Assembly (NCBI GenBank): GCA_958496175.1
Contig: OY292274.1
Span: 15,955,689 to 16,019,688, forward strand
Reading direction: 5' to 3'
DNA from: Sisyra terminalis
Taxonomy: Eukaryota; Arthropoda; Insecta; Neuroptera; Sisyridae
Length of the DNA stretch: 64,000 bases
Part shown: positions 36,401-47,600 of the stretch, piece after piece
How positions within the stretch are numbered: position 1 is the first letter of the stretch
Layout: each line of letters opens with the position of its first letter
Translations under genes and position numbers: made by a program
Notes under the pieces: generated by a model
Seen by the model: the letters and a program-made list of their open reading frames with translations, nothing else
What the model was told of the DNA's origin: nothing
Database searches by the model: none

Positions 36401-37543
36401 AAATCGCAACAAACTCTGCCTGTTATTCATACGAAAGGTGAAACTGTGATACAAGTGGATGGGGCTTTGGCCAGGTGGCCGCGTCCTGCCATTGTAGCGC
36501 CGACAACCCCGTTGGTCTATGTTGTAATGCGCCGCTCACCCCAATCAGGCCCATGGCGACAAATTATCCAAACGATTGATCTCACAACACGTGTGCCGAT
36601 CAATTCTAATAAATTCAATGCAACATTGAAAATTTTAGTTGTTAGTGCTAATGGCTTAGTGACAATTTACAGTCCTGATGAAAATAATTCAAATTCATTA
36701 TCGAAAATCATCAATAATGAAATGCTGCTAACGACAAAAAAACGAAAGAAAATAAATACAGAGCTTAAATCAGTTAATAGAATTTTAAATTCTAAAGATA
36801 AGTGGGTACTTGAAGAAAAGTCTTTGATACATCAAAAGGTTCTTGTTATTGGTGAGTTGTCTTGGGAGCCAAGAACGTTACAGGATGGTAGTCAGTATTT
36901 GGTTACTTGGGAGTTAGATGGTGGCGGCTTAAAAGGAAATCTCTTCACGGACTCGACATGTGTAACTTTATCTCTTTGGCCTGATACTTTATACCACATT
37001 CAAGTTGAGCTAGTATCTCGTACACCCGGTATAGACAATCTGAAATCTGAAATGTTAGACTTGGACACAAGTCGGGCGCAAATCGTTTCAACAGAGAGTC
37101 AAGAAATTTCCATGACTGTTTTACCATCAAAAGAAATATTTGATTTCGATAATAATGATGTGACAAATTCGTTTTCATCGGCAGCGTCATCAATTTTACA
37201 AGAATTTTCCAGAGATCCGAATAAAGAAATTGTAACAGCGTTGGCTTCGGCGCTTTTGTTATTCGTTCTAGTACTGATTTTTATCGTATGGAGGTATCAT
37301 CGAACTTCAAAAAAATCCGTAGATAATTTCACATTAGGATCATCATATAGTCGTGAAAAATTAATTGATGACAAGCAAAGTAAGTTTATATTTACGAAAT
37401 TTTCCGTTAGAACTATTGCTTATTCTCTTATTTTCTTTTCAGATTTTCATTCAATCGTTACCATAGTCTCAAATGAATCTAGTAGAACATCAAAACCCAT
37501 TACTTTCGATTCATTTCGAAGTATAGACCCAATTCAAGTTTGA
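27469..37543 (+). CDS. Type I membrane protein with anosmin-like cysteine box and fibronectin-III-like regions
   Basis: Exons: 27469-27603, 28065-28124, 36180-36254, 36353-37379, 37443-37543; all phases fit and give about 465 residues. The ATG at 27469 begins a hydrophobic signal peptide (MVQCTAVFSFFLTVASFCVS). Exons 1-4 then supply ten cysteines between about residues 36 and 100 in the order C-x3-C, C-x5-C-x2-C-x3-C, C-x5-C-x3-C-x3-C. The first six match my recollection of the N-terminal cysteine box of anosmin-1 (Kallmann protein), but no WAP core is visible. Exon 4 encodes fibronectin-III-like stretches (about 110-175 and 255-350, with QYLVTWEL and LYHIQVEL strands). A transmembrane helix follows at about 382-406 (EIVTALASALLLFVLVLIFI), then a tail of about 60 residues. 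A secreted or cell-surface adhesion/signalling role is likely but not shown. Two long introns (0.46 and 8.06 kb) split the cysteine box. Confidence 0.88.
28125..31500 (+). other. 5' part of intron 2 of the type I membrane-protein gene
   Basis: Starts with a strong donor (GTAAGT at 28125). AT-rich with no exon in a compatible phase that I can recognise. A slightly richer patch around 29880-30060 is not coding in any consistent frame. No RNA gene seen. Confidence 0.5.
31541..31790 (-). pseudogene. Mariner transposase C-terminal remnant
   Basis: Minus strand: NLYSFDFWSYHFNRFRNK resembles the mariner YSPDLAPSDYHLFRSL region and is followed by a decayed stretch and DKWQLND, the position of the usual C-terminal LPxRWQxxID motif. 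It then runs into TTACTTTCCGGTACACTTAAT, which looks like a mariner terminal repeat; ACCGGAAAGT also appears at the end of the 8.6-kb mariner remnant. Only the last third of the gene is present. Weaker than the 8.6-kb copy because no catalytic aspartate context survives clearly. Confidence 0.55.
31791..33138 (+). other. Middle of intron 2, no gene supported
   Basis: Two adjoining frames at 31800-31985 and 31986-32225, separated by one stop, contain MAKNLTNKKLTKEL and similar lysine-rich sequence. They might be the start of a transposon protein but match nothing I recognise. A phrase at 32327-32351 (CGAGGCTGATTATATTGTTG) recurs, partly inverted, in the loop of the 33.2-kb inverted repeat. Confidence 0.4.
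33139..33340. repeat. Perfect 77-bp inverted repeat with 48-base loop
   Basis: Arms 33139-33215 and 33264-33340 are exact reverse complements over 77 bases. The arms are not simple sequence (they include GTCCTATGACTCAATTTTC and TATTACGACGCGATTCAAC). The loop contains AATCAGCCTCGATTATATTG. Homology stops abruptly at both ends. It could be a very young foldback element, a transcribed long hairpin within the intron, or a cloning/assembly snap-back artefact. Confidence 0.92.
33341..34385 (+). other. Intron 2 between hairpin and Helitron
   Basis: AT-rich with no recognisable exon, RNA gene or element protein. No open frame worth reporting. Confidence 0.5.
34386..35315 (+). mobile_element. Non-autonomous Helitron, 930 bp
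   Basis: Starts with TCTTATATATAAATTGGC right after an A. Ends with the hairpin GTTGC-GAAT-GCAAC (35289-35302), then GGGCAACTACTAG, followed by T. The 5' TC, 3' hairpin, terminal CTAG and A/T insertion site are classic Helitron features. The end is similar to the 19334-21785 element (CGGGCA...CTAG). No Rep/helicase. Much of its interior (about 34510-35040) is roughly 85% identical by eye to 20228-20770 of the other Helitron. It lies in intron 2 of the type I membrane-protein gene, in the gene's orientation. Confidence 0.85.
37380..37442 (+). other. 63-base in-frame intron (possible retained intron)
   Basis: GTAAGT donor, CTTTTCAG acceptor, length exactly 21 codons with no stop in the frame of the flanking exons. 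Splicing gives KQNFHSIV at the junction. Retention would add 21 residues to the cytoplasmic tail without changing the frame. Good splice sites favour removal; conservation of open frame may be chance at this length. Confidence 0.6.
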
Positions 37544-40250
37544 CATAACGAACGTGACGCATCTTCAGTGTCGTTCTTATATCAAAAATATTAGACATTT
37601 TATAAAAATTCCTTACCTTGAGAATATTGTAAAAAGTTCCTAACTAAAATGTGTGCAAAATGGAAATTAAAAACATAGTGAAAGTGCAACAAATGTGAGA
37701 ATGAACTCAACACGTTTATTTAAATACTATTAGTATAGTAAAAATAGTGCTGGAAATGTTTTCAGTCTTGTACAAAAGTTTATATGCGAAAACTGTTATT
37801 TATTTTATGAAAATTAGTGTAAATATTGTAAAAAATGATTTATTCTACTAGTCTTATTCCATAATAATTAAAATTGTGATTTTTAATAATTTTGTTGTTT
37901 TATTGAAGGTAAGTCGTTTATCATTCCTAATATCCTCTAATATCCTGAGCTTTTTGATTTTCCTGTCGACATAAAATAAACGGGAAATAGTCAAATATAA
38001 AGAAGGGAAACTTCACATTTTCACCCAATGTCTTTTCCCAATCTTTCCTTCTGTTATCGTTCCCGAAAACGGTTGTGTTTAGCTTTTTTCACCGGAAATG
38101 TTTACTATTTCCTATTCAAACTTTTCCTTCTTTTTACATCAAGATTTGCTTTTATTGCTCGCGAATTTAATGACTGGAAAAAAAGATAAAACTTCTTCAA
38201 AAATAATGAGAAAACACATTGTATGAAATGCAAGTTTTTCTTGGAGAAATATTTTTGCTAATTTTGAGCTTGTTGCCGTAGGGGAATTTTGTAGTTTTTT
38301 TTTGAACTATTACCGTATGCATTCTGTAAACTTATTAAATTTGCAACATGGTTATTATTATCGTAATAATATTAAAATAAATAGTTTTTAATAATATTCG
38401 TCCGCGTCCAAATATATGAGAGAAAATGAAGCGAATTTCTACTGAAGCCCGAAGGCGCAAATTCTATAAGTAATTGCACCAGCTCCAGCAGCAGGAGTAG
38501 AATAAACTCTCGAAAGTTTTGCGAGACTCAGTTATAATAAATCTATCCATCGCTCATCTGCATTAATTAAAAGATCCTACTACTGCATACTTTTCAAAAT
38601 TGATTTTATAATCTCTTGCCCCTTATGAGAATTCTTCGAGTCGCCTTTTTCTATTTACACATTCTCTGAAAAAAAATCGCAAATAATTAAAAGAAAATAT
38701 TAATCGATTATTGACTTGATTGATTTCGAAGAATTGTTTTTAATTATCTTTGAGTCTTTGTCTTGAAAAATGATCTTAGACGATCTAACCAAATCAGGCA
38801 AATCAAAAAATAAATTTAATTAAAATCCTCGAGCTATTTTTCTTATGAATTATTCATAAAAATGTTTTCTTCTTTTATAAAAAAAAAACGAATTATAATA
38901 AAATGATGAATTTCTAAATCCATCGATCAATGATCCATAGTTATTTCGATGCCAGATAAACGATGTAATTAATCAATAATTTATTTTCTTGTCAATTATG
39001 AACTTATTTTTTTCTATAATATAAAACTAATTTCGATCGATTGGATCAAGTTCTAAAAGCCAGAAGTCGACGTTTTATTTACGAATTAATAATATCGGAT
39101 AACAAGTGGTTGAGTATAAAATTATTATTATTTTTTTAATATGGTTGGATTATTGTTGTCTTATAACTCGTTATGTTCTTTAATAAATTTTATTTTATTT
39201 CTTACTAGTTCTATTAATTTTGCTTGGAAAATATAAACGAAATTTATTGGTTTATTAAGACAATAGGCTTATTTATAAAATTTGATAAATCAAATAAAGA
39301 TATTACTTTAAATTTGAATATTATCTCAATAGTAGGTTAGAAGTTCAAGAAAAAATATAATTCAACAAATTTGATTTTTATCTTCATGATTAATATCCGT
39401 TCTATTTCCGTGATGAAATGGAACATGTTTTGCAAATTTTAATTTTTGGGAGATAATTTTTTAATGCTCGCCGTGGAATTTAATGTATCATGAGTCATAT
39501 GTCATATGTATCATGAGATTATTTGAAGCTAATGTTATCATTTTTCAAACCAAAAAGATTGATCCTTTGAACCTTTCTCAATTATTTTTGATTATGCAAA
39601 CAAGTATGAAGATATGTAATGTTGAACCCCTTTACATCCAACCTTCTTCAAATGCTATTCAAAAACTAATATTCCATTGAGGGGGTCAGACAAATGGCCG
39701 CTGCGGGATGCTCGGCCTCTCCTATAGAGCGCACGTTCTCGCAACATCATATTATAAGCCCCGATCATTGTTCTCAAATAAAAAAATCTGCATATAAAAA
39801 TATTGCATCAAATTAGAGTTATACAAATACGCATAAATTCAATTGATAAAAAAGCTTTTTTTTTTATTTTGCTTATAATGGACATGCTTTTTCCGGTTTG
39901 GAAAATGTATGCACATTCTATCCCATTGAATTTTTGAATAAAAGCCACAAGCATGCGATTTGGGATTGTCTGAATTTTTTGTTGTGTGCATATCAAGATC
40001 TTTATAAAATAATTTTCGGGATCCGGCACAAGCCGAAAAGCTTTATTTGCAGGATACATTTTTTTTTTCTAAAAGTACTCTTGAAATTTTTCAGAAGTGG
40101 ATCTCCACTTATACATAATTAGTGGTCCTTCAGAGTTAAAATATTTGAATGAATCAAATTAATATGATATACAATGAAATGAATATGTAAATATTTTACT
40201 TTGAATTTAAGAGAAATTCTTCACGTTTTTCAAATCATTAATTGAGAAAA
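37544..40250. other. 3' UTR and downstream intergenic DNA
   Basis: Starts with the 3' UTR of the type I membrane-protein gene. An AATAAA lies near 37976, but its use as a poly(A) signal is a guess. The remainder is AT-rich with no recognised gene. A GC-rich spot at 39690-39765 (GGCCGCTGCGGGATGCTCGG) has no frame of interest. Confidence 0.45.
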
Positions 40251-40257
40251 TTGAGAA

Positions 40258-40575
40258 GCACGTTTTACCGCTTGGTTATATCTATAACAAGGATGGTACA
40301 TATACAGTCCTCTGATCGAGGTTCAGTCCCAAAATCTATAAATATGATAATTAGCCTTGCTGGCCATTGATTGCATTTTATGGTCTCTGAATAAATATAT
40401 ACTTGGCCTCATTAATTTTGTCTTTGTTTTTCAATTGGATGCAATATATTAAATGAAGCCTCTCGTTTTATAGTTCTGTATGTTTTGTTCGTGTTTATTT
40501 ATTTGGGTTTCGGTTTAATAGGCCGAACCCTCGCATCCTTCAGACCTGCTGGCTAGGGTCATCCATGAATATTTT
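40258..40575 (+). repeat. Possible tRNA-derived SINE
   Basis: TTTACCGCTTGGTTA (A-box-like, about 40264) is followed after about 45 bases by GAGGTTCAGTCCC (B-box-like, about 40318). A tRNA-like head of this form is typical of insect SINEs. A richer segment (AATAGGCCGAACCCTCGCAT, GACCTGCTGGCTAGGGTCAT) continues to about 40575. No second copy was found in the window, so boundaries are uncertain. Confidence 0.35.
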
Positions 40576-43500
40576 CCTTTTACGAGATGCACATTTATAA
40601 TAATTATAAGAATTATTTATCTCTAAAACAATAAAATTCATGATTAAGTTATACTATTAAAGATCAGATATTTAATTTCAGCTAATTTTAACTTTAAGTA
40701 TTTTAATTTAAACATATAATTTTGAGTTTGCGTGGGAATCTGAAATGGGAAATCTGAAATGTGGAATGTAGCAGATTCGAAAAGTTTTAAAATAAACAAA
40801 TGGAGGAAAATTTCTTGTTTAAATTTAATTTGATCAAAGCGCGATTTTCTTGACGTTTTATATTCCATTTATGTTTTACAAAAAAAGAAGAAATAACCTA
40901 GGAAGAGAATGAAGTAAATTTAAGGTGTGAGCAAGGAGAATTTCGTCAAATATTTACAGAAATCTAGAAAATGATGCTGCACATCTGAACACTTTAAGAG
41001 GAAAGTAAATTTGTATAGTGCCGAAGTTTTCATTCAGAGAGAATGAGTGCTTTTAGACATGGAAAACTTTTCCTTTGGTGTACAAAGAAATGTTAGCTTG
41101 TAATGTATGTATTAAATATTTTCTTTTGGACATTGATTTAAAAATGTTTTTCTTTTTTAAATTTCGATATAGTATTCACTGAGCGAGCACAATTAGTATT
41201 GTTATGCAACAATGGCATAGAACAATGTTAATTACTTTTGTTTCCACTTTTTTCGGTGTTTCAATTGATTCGTATGAATGGTTTTTGACGCCTCACGGAT
41301 GATATCGGGACGTGACTTGGTAACGTTTTGTGCTTCACTAAACAATGTCCATTTTCTACGTGAAATCCTTCGACACCTGTAAATTCTACATTATTTTTAA
41401 TAGCTTTATGTCTCAAAAAAGAGTCAAAAGAATTTCAATTAAAAAAACTACCACAAAAAACAGATGACAAGTCTTAAAATATATGAAAAGTGACATTTTA
41501 ATCGATCGTAACGTTTAATACTAAAACTGAAAATGTAATTTAAATGATTTAAATTTGAAGTTTGTTTTTTGGTATGAGCTTCGAATGTAATTAGTATATC
41601 TCAGGAGTGGCGGTAATTTTGAAATATGACTTTGTTGAATTCAATTACGTTGATCGTTACTTACATTAAAAGTAAATTTAGTATACGTTTAATTATTGAA
41701 TAAATTAATGGGGAATTGAGAGATTTCGAGTACATGAAAATTGAAGGATGGGTGAAGTAATTTTCAGTTTTAAGTGTTTTTAGATAAATTAATTAATAAT
41801 TTTAATCTGTCTCAAACACCTGGTTGAGCTAAGTAATTAGATGAAAAATTTTCTGCTGTACTTTTTCGATTTTGGTCGGGTTGTTTTACCTGCTATGCGG
41901 CGAAAGAATGGTCTCTGGATGACAATTATCATTAGTGGAAGTTATGATTCTTTCGTGTAAACCGGCTTAAATCTCGCATGGATGGATGATTGCAGATTTT
42001 TTTTCTTGTTCATTTTTCGGACAAAAGGCGCCGTGGCTGTGTCAGGTGCGACGAAAACCTCAGAAAAACGTTGTGCCTTCGGCAGCGTCCACTGAACAGT
42101 CAAACAGCAGCTGTTGCTAGCTTGCGTGAAATTATATTTCGTTATATTGTTGTAAATATAATAACAATAATAGACGTTCGAAAAAAATCAATAGGATAAT
42201 TATATTTATAATAATTTCGTGTTTATAAAAACGAATGGTTGGTACGTAAGAAGTTAAACGTAATTAAGGTAAAACCGTTTAACAGATATCTACTCTTTTT
42301 TAATTTTTTTTTTTGGGATCATCGATTCAAATTATATGGTGCAACGGTAGTGATTCAAGCCAATTTTGCCGTTAAACTATAATTTCTTATCGTCATATTT
42401 TACACGGTAAATTTCAAAATTATTCATCATTTGGTTTTCATAAACAAGTAAATAACAAAATTTGAATATTTTTCTCATATGTAGATGTTTCATGTTACTT
42501 GAATAATAGGATATTTGAATTCTTTCATCGCATCCATTGTAATTATTTATATAAGAATTATAATTTGCAGCGAATAAAAACCAGACAAAAGAGATTAGCG
42601 ATTCTTTCAACTTCCCAAACTCATTATCGCTATTTGTTAGAGTTAATACAAAGTATAAACAGATCAGAGTTAAAACCTGGGAGTATTATTGGTTTTGTAA
42701 TTTCCTATATCGATAAAAACTATGATAACTAGAAAATTTCTTCCTTTATTTAGATATTTAAAAGTTTAACCTAAGATCCAATATGAGGCGTCCCTATTAA
42801 AGGTAGTTTTTGACAGGAGAATGAAATATATATTTTAAAAGCAACTACTAGCATACCATTTTATAAAAATCGGTTTAAAATTCAGACTAATCGTTTCATG
42901 TTATAAGTGCTTTATAATATTTATTTTTTAAGATTATTATGAAAATTGAGTCAGTGAGCGGGAGGCGGAGGAGTTTCAGTGATTTAGATTATAACAAATA
43001 CAGCCAATCAGAAAATGGTCTCAGTCAGTCTTCTGGAAAACAATTGAGTTCCATGAAACTTAAAAAAATTATGGTCTTTTGTAGTATGAAGCGGCTCAAA
43101 TAGTTTTTAAACTACAACTCTTTAGGTAAAATTCAAAAGTTATTCATTGCGATTTCGTTAAAATTAAATATTGAAATTACTCTTGAAAACAAAACCATTT
43201 TTCAACTTGCATTTTTTAACGCAACATTTTTCAAAATTTACTCGGTTTATATTAATTGAATTAATTGGAAATCAATATAAAAATAATATAAACAATTATT
43301 AAAAAGCAGTTATTCCTGCAAAAACAACTCAGTGTGCAGGAATGAGGTTTTTTTTTGGAACAATTGAATGGTAAATAAGTCACAAAAAATTAACCATTTA
43401 CGAAAAAATCAATTTAGGTATATAAATGTATTTATTTCTTTCGATTAATAATAGCTTATATTACATTCGACGTCAAAAATAAAATTGAGGGATTTATATA

Positions 43501-43910
43501 TTAATACTCGTAATATGTTATTTTATTTCTTCTTGATCTCTTTAAATAAAGTAGATTGTATTTTATTACATAAAATGTATTTCGATTAAGTTTTCCAACA
43601 AACTTTTTATATACGCTTATAAGAATTGATAGTCTTTACTTCTCCCCTGTCTCATTTTTTTATTAATTTGTGTTTAAAGATATTCTCCTATTTGCACATA
43701 CTATATCATATTATTATATTGCCTATAAAACTTAAAAAAATAATACTGCTTTATATCTCTTATCAGTTTATCACTGTCTGAAGAAAAGTTATCATAAAAT
43801 TTTGTAGTTTTTCTTTGGGGTTACCAAAGACTCTTTGCAGTAGAATCAACCAAATATATTGCATTTATTGTTGTGTATTTTTTTTATTAAGTTGGATTTT
43901 TCAGAATCAG
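40576..43910. other. Intergenic DNA with a CpG-richer patch at about 42010-42130
   Basis: Mostly AT-rich without recognisable exons. The patch around 42020-42130 (GGCGCCGTGGCTGTGTCAGG, TGCCTTCGGCAGCGTCCAC) stands out in composition and lies within a 69-codon frame, but no domain is visible. It might be a first exon or promoter of an unseen gene. Confidence 0.4.
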
Positions 43911-43914
43911 GTTA

Positions 43915-44600
43915 GTTGAGCGACAATGCTGCAGCCTCAGGGATTATTGTTCTTCGTGAGTCCCTACTTATTCTAGATAAGATCAAGCAGTTAGGCGAAC
44001 CTTATCACTCGTCGCACTAGATGCTCTCCGATAATTTCAGTTCCCGGGTTTGTTATCCCCAATTCCTGAGTTCTCCATTCATTCAGAGCACCACATTTCC
44101 CATAAGCACCACATAGAACGTGAGAAACGGTTTCATCCTCTTCTTGACAGAACTAGCATTTCGGGTCACCCCCATGCAATCCCATAGTATGCAAGTGCTT
44201 CTTCATTCCACAGTGGTCGGTTATTAGACCCGTTATTACACTGACCTGTTTTCTTGTAAGACCAAGTGTTTTAGGAGTTAGTTTTTGTGATGGTTTCCCT
44301 ATAATCTTGTTACTGTGTTTTTACCCAGTAGTGTTCTATGTTATGCAGTGATTTTTGTGAACCCATTCCTTGATAGTATTTATCACTTCTGATTTTGTAA
44401 CTTCGAGTACAGACTATAGGCCTACGAAGAGTGGTTGGGATCCTTTCCGGGCAAATTCATTACCTGTGATACCCTTAAAGCCTGGCACCCATTCCAAGCT
44501 TACCTTGTTTTCAGTAGCTATGCTTGTGAGGCTTTTATTCTTGTGTAAGTGAATGTGTTCGTCGCCAACAGTTTTGAGTTTTGAAGTACAATACATACAC
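43915..44600 (-). pseudogene. I/R1-like LINE remnant: RNase H and C-terminal zinc knuckle
   Basis: Minus strand, 44596 to 44414: NKVSLEWVPGFKGITGNEFA is the C-terminal RNase H signature (usual form V.L.WVPGH.G..GNE.AD). Continuing in the same direction with stops are TKSEVINTIKEW, KLTPKTLGLTRKQVSVITGL, DHCGMKKHLHTMGLHGGDPK, then C-x-x-C EEDETVSHVLC. This is the usual order of LGLSRxQxRxxxGLLTGHC...LxxMGL...CxxCxxExETxxHxLCxC in I-, R1- or LOA-type LINEs. The RNase H histidine after WVPG is F, and stops are present, so it is inactive. Reverse transcriptase and endonuclease are missing. T-rich sequence just before 43915 would be the poly(A) end. Confidence 0.85.
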
Positions 44601-44619
44601 CTCTTTTTCTCAATTTTTT

Positions 44620-47600
44620 TTTCGTATGCTTCGGTACTAAAATGATTAAAAGTTGTAATAGTTTGTGGTTGAGTTATAAATTATTGGCTTCAAATTTGAA
44701 TAGAATGCTATTTTATTTGTCTTTAGAATTTTATTTGTCACCATCAAAATTTATACCTAAAAACTTTGAATAAACGTAAAAACTATAGTTTAATGATATT
44801 TCAGCGCAACTAAAGAGTATGACATCATGACCTTAGGCATTTTTCTTTGTTGTGTAAAGCCGGATGCAAATGAACAATGTTTGTCTGAATTATTCTACTT
44901 AATGGTTTTAAATGAAGATATTATTACCAATAATGACAGAAATTATTTTTTTCCTGGTGAAAGAGTTTGATGGCATAATTGTTATTATTTTCTTTCTTAT
45001 TTGTCAACAGTTGTTATATTTGTTAAACATATTTGTGATAGAAAAGACATATATTATTCTACTAATTATTGTTTTTGAAAACGTCAAGCTGGAAACCGTA
45101 ATAATTTATAGCATTTTGGTGGGAAATTTGAATTGAAAATACTTCCTGTATTCGGTAAATATTAACTTTTGGGTATAGTGTTTGTATTTTGAACGATACC
45201 ACTGAAAATTTTGTTTGCGATATGTATAGATAACATAGGTGCAAATCGTTTAAATAATGTAACAAAAATTATAAATACGTATGACTGGAAATAATACTTT
45301 TTATGTTCAATATGAAAAAGAAGAAATTTAATCAAAATTAATCAAAAATATGACGTGCGTCACACCAAAATGTTCACTAATAAAAGAAATGAAGGTATGA
45401 AATTAAATTATGGAACAATCCATTAATAATAATTTTGTTTCAATAATGAAATCTTATATTGCAAGATTGAAATAGATTTATCATTTTCTCAATTTTCTTT
45501 TATTCGTCAAAAATAAAATGTCAGAAATCTTCTCGCGAATGAAATTAAATAGCTTCTAAAGTGATAAAGCATAGAGTGGAACTTTTCAGAACATAATCAC
45601 AGAAAAATTAATAAAGCAAATCTGTAAATGACAATGGAGGCGAAGCAGCTTTGTTTTTCATATCTGCTTAGTTGTTAAAGATCATAATATTATATATTTT
45701 TTTTTTCACTTCGCTTCCGATCAAACCACACCATTCTTATATTGTCACGGCGTATTACCAATTATGACAAGTCAGTTTTGAAAACAAAGAGAATTTTTAA
45801 CTTAAGAAAAATCAGTTCAGGTTTTTTCCTCAACTTTTTTGTAACCCGAAATTCTCAAGGCACGAAACGAAGACCCCACACGGAGATGTCGTGACTTTCT
45901 CATTAACGCCAGCGATCGTTCCTTAAGTTATAATTAATTAATTTAAGTAAACATGTAATCAATTTAATCGGAAGTAACAAAAATTATGTTTTTACGGAAG
46001 TAATCTCTCGAAAATATACTTTAGATTAATTTAAAATTTTAAATTATATAAAGGAGAATCTTAATGATATAGATTATTATAATTTACAGGATATAATTTG
46101 TTACATTTTTTGTAGCTTTTTATTATGATAAATATTTTTAATTCGATCAAAACATATTGTCAGCATATGTTTGGTTAGTGTCTAAGACTATGATATACTT
46201 GGGAAATAAACTTATCTCGGTAGCCATCGTCAGTTTGAAACAAAAAAAATTCTACATCTTTTCAATCATAATATATTGTAAGAGAAAAATTTAATGAAGA
46301 TTTATTTCACTTAAGAAAACTTTTATCTTTTCATCTTAGAAATTATATTGAAACATTTTAAGTAATTTCTGAGCTTCAATTAAGAAAGCTTTTTTATTTT
46401 ATTTGAAAGAGCTAGGTATACCTACCATACGTATTTGATGAGTCTTGTGTTGGATATGTAACTTTATTTGAAACCGGATGGATTTTATATTGACTCTAAA
46501 AACAAAGTCAATTACACTTTTAAAGAGTTTTTCCTCTCGGTTTTCTGGCTTGGCTTACAAGTTTTTACTGTACCGAGAAGCAACAGTATAAATATTTCAT
46601 TCGTGCAACGTTATTTTTCTTCTACTTTACTTTTTTCTCTTATTTTTTATTTTTTTTACCAACGTTGACCCGCAGCACCAGCATATATTTTTACAATGTA
46701 AGTTATTGACGTAGTAAACCTTCTGAAAAAAGTAAATTAATTTTTTTTTCAACTAAATGAAGAAATTATCTATACATGTTGGATATGAGGTACTTGATCT
46801 TTAATTTCAACATTTCCGAAAATGACGTTTCATTTTAGCGTCAAAATATTGTTATTAAAATAAAATTCTTTCATAAAAAACGAATCAAGTCATTAAAACT
46901 CGCTTTACTTCTCTGTAAATAAAGTAAACCAAATCGCCCTCTTTTCACTAATTACATTTTATATAATTGAAGGGGAATTCGTTAGTCATTTTCTGTTTTC
47001 ATTTATAATTTAAGTTTGAAAAAAAATCTTCAACTTATTTTAATTATGATATGACAATTTAAAAGATTAATTTCGGAAGGAAAATAAAAGTTTAATTGAG
47101 GAATATATATATATTTTTTTCCAATTGTTTCACTCGGCTCTAATGACTGTAATGACGATCGTTTCTGAAATGATGACTTCTGGGTTTTTATGAGTTCCAT
47201 CAAAGAAAAATAGTACAAGTTCTGGTTGACCAAACACAAATATATATTTCACTCGTCTCATCTTTGTTTTGATTATTGTATTTTGTCTGATCCACGACAA
47301 CTTTTATCTGTAGCAACATAAAAGGTAGCGAATAAGTAGTGTGGATGTTGCGGGTTTGTTTCATTTCGTCTCATAAAAATCGACTTCTTCAGCACACCGA
47401 GCTGAAGAAGATGACGGGAGTAATATGTGAAAAGAAAACGCCAAACATAAAAAACAAACATACTCTCTAATTGCTTAGTCTTTCCGTCTGTTATCTGAAT
47501 TCTACAACATCCTTCTCTTTGCAACACACACATACACATTTCTCATTGGAACGATAAAGACCAAAGTTGTTCTATTGTATTCTTTACGACATATTATTCA

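Noticed and set aside
36101..36454. 117-codon minus-strand frame over the membrane-protein gene
   Set aside because: It is the antisense shadow of exons 3 and 4, whose plus-strand reading and splice sites are convincing.
36945..37193. 82-codon minus-strand frame
   Set aside because: Antisense shadow of exon 4 of the same gene.
44370..44552. 60-codon plus-strand frame
   Set aside because: Antisense to the RNase H region of the LINE remnant, which reads clearly on the minus strand.
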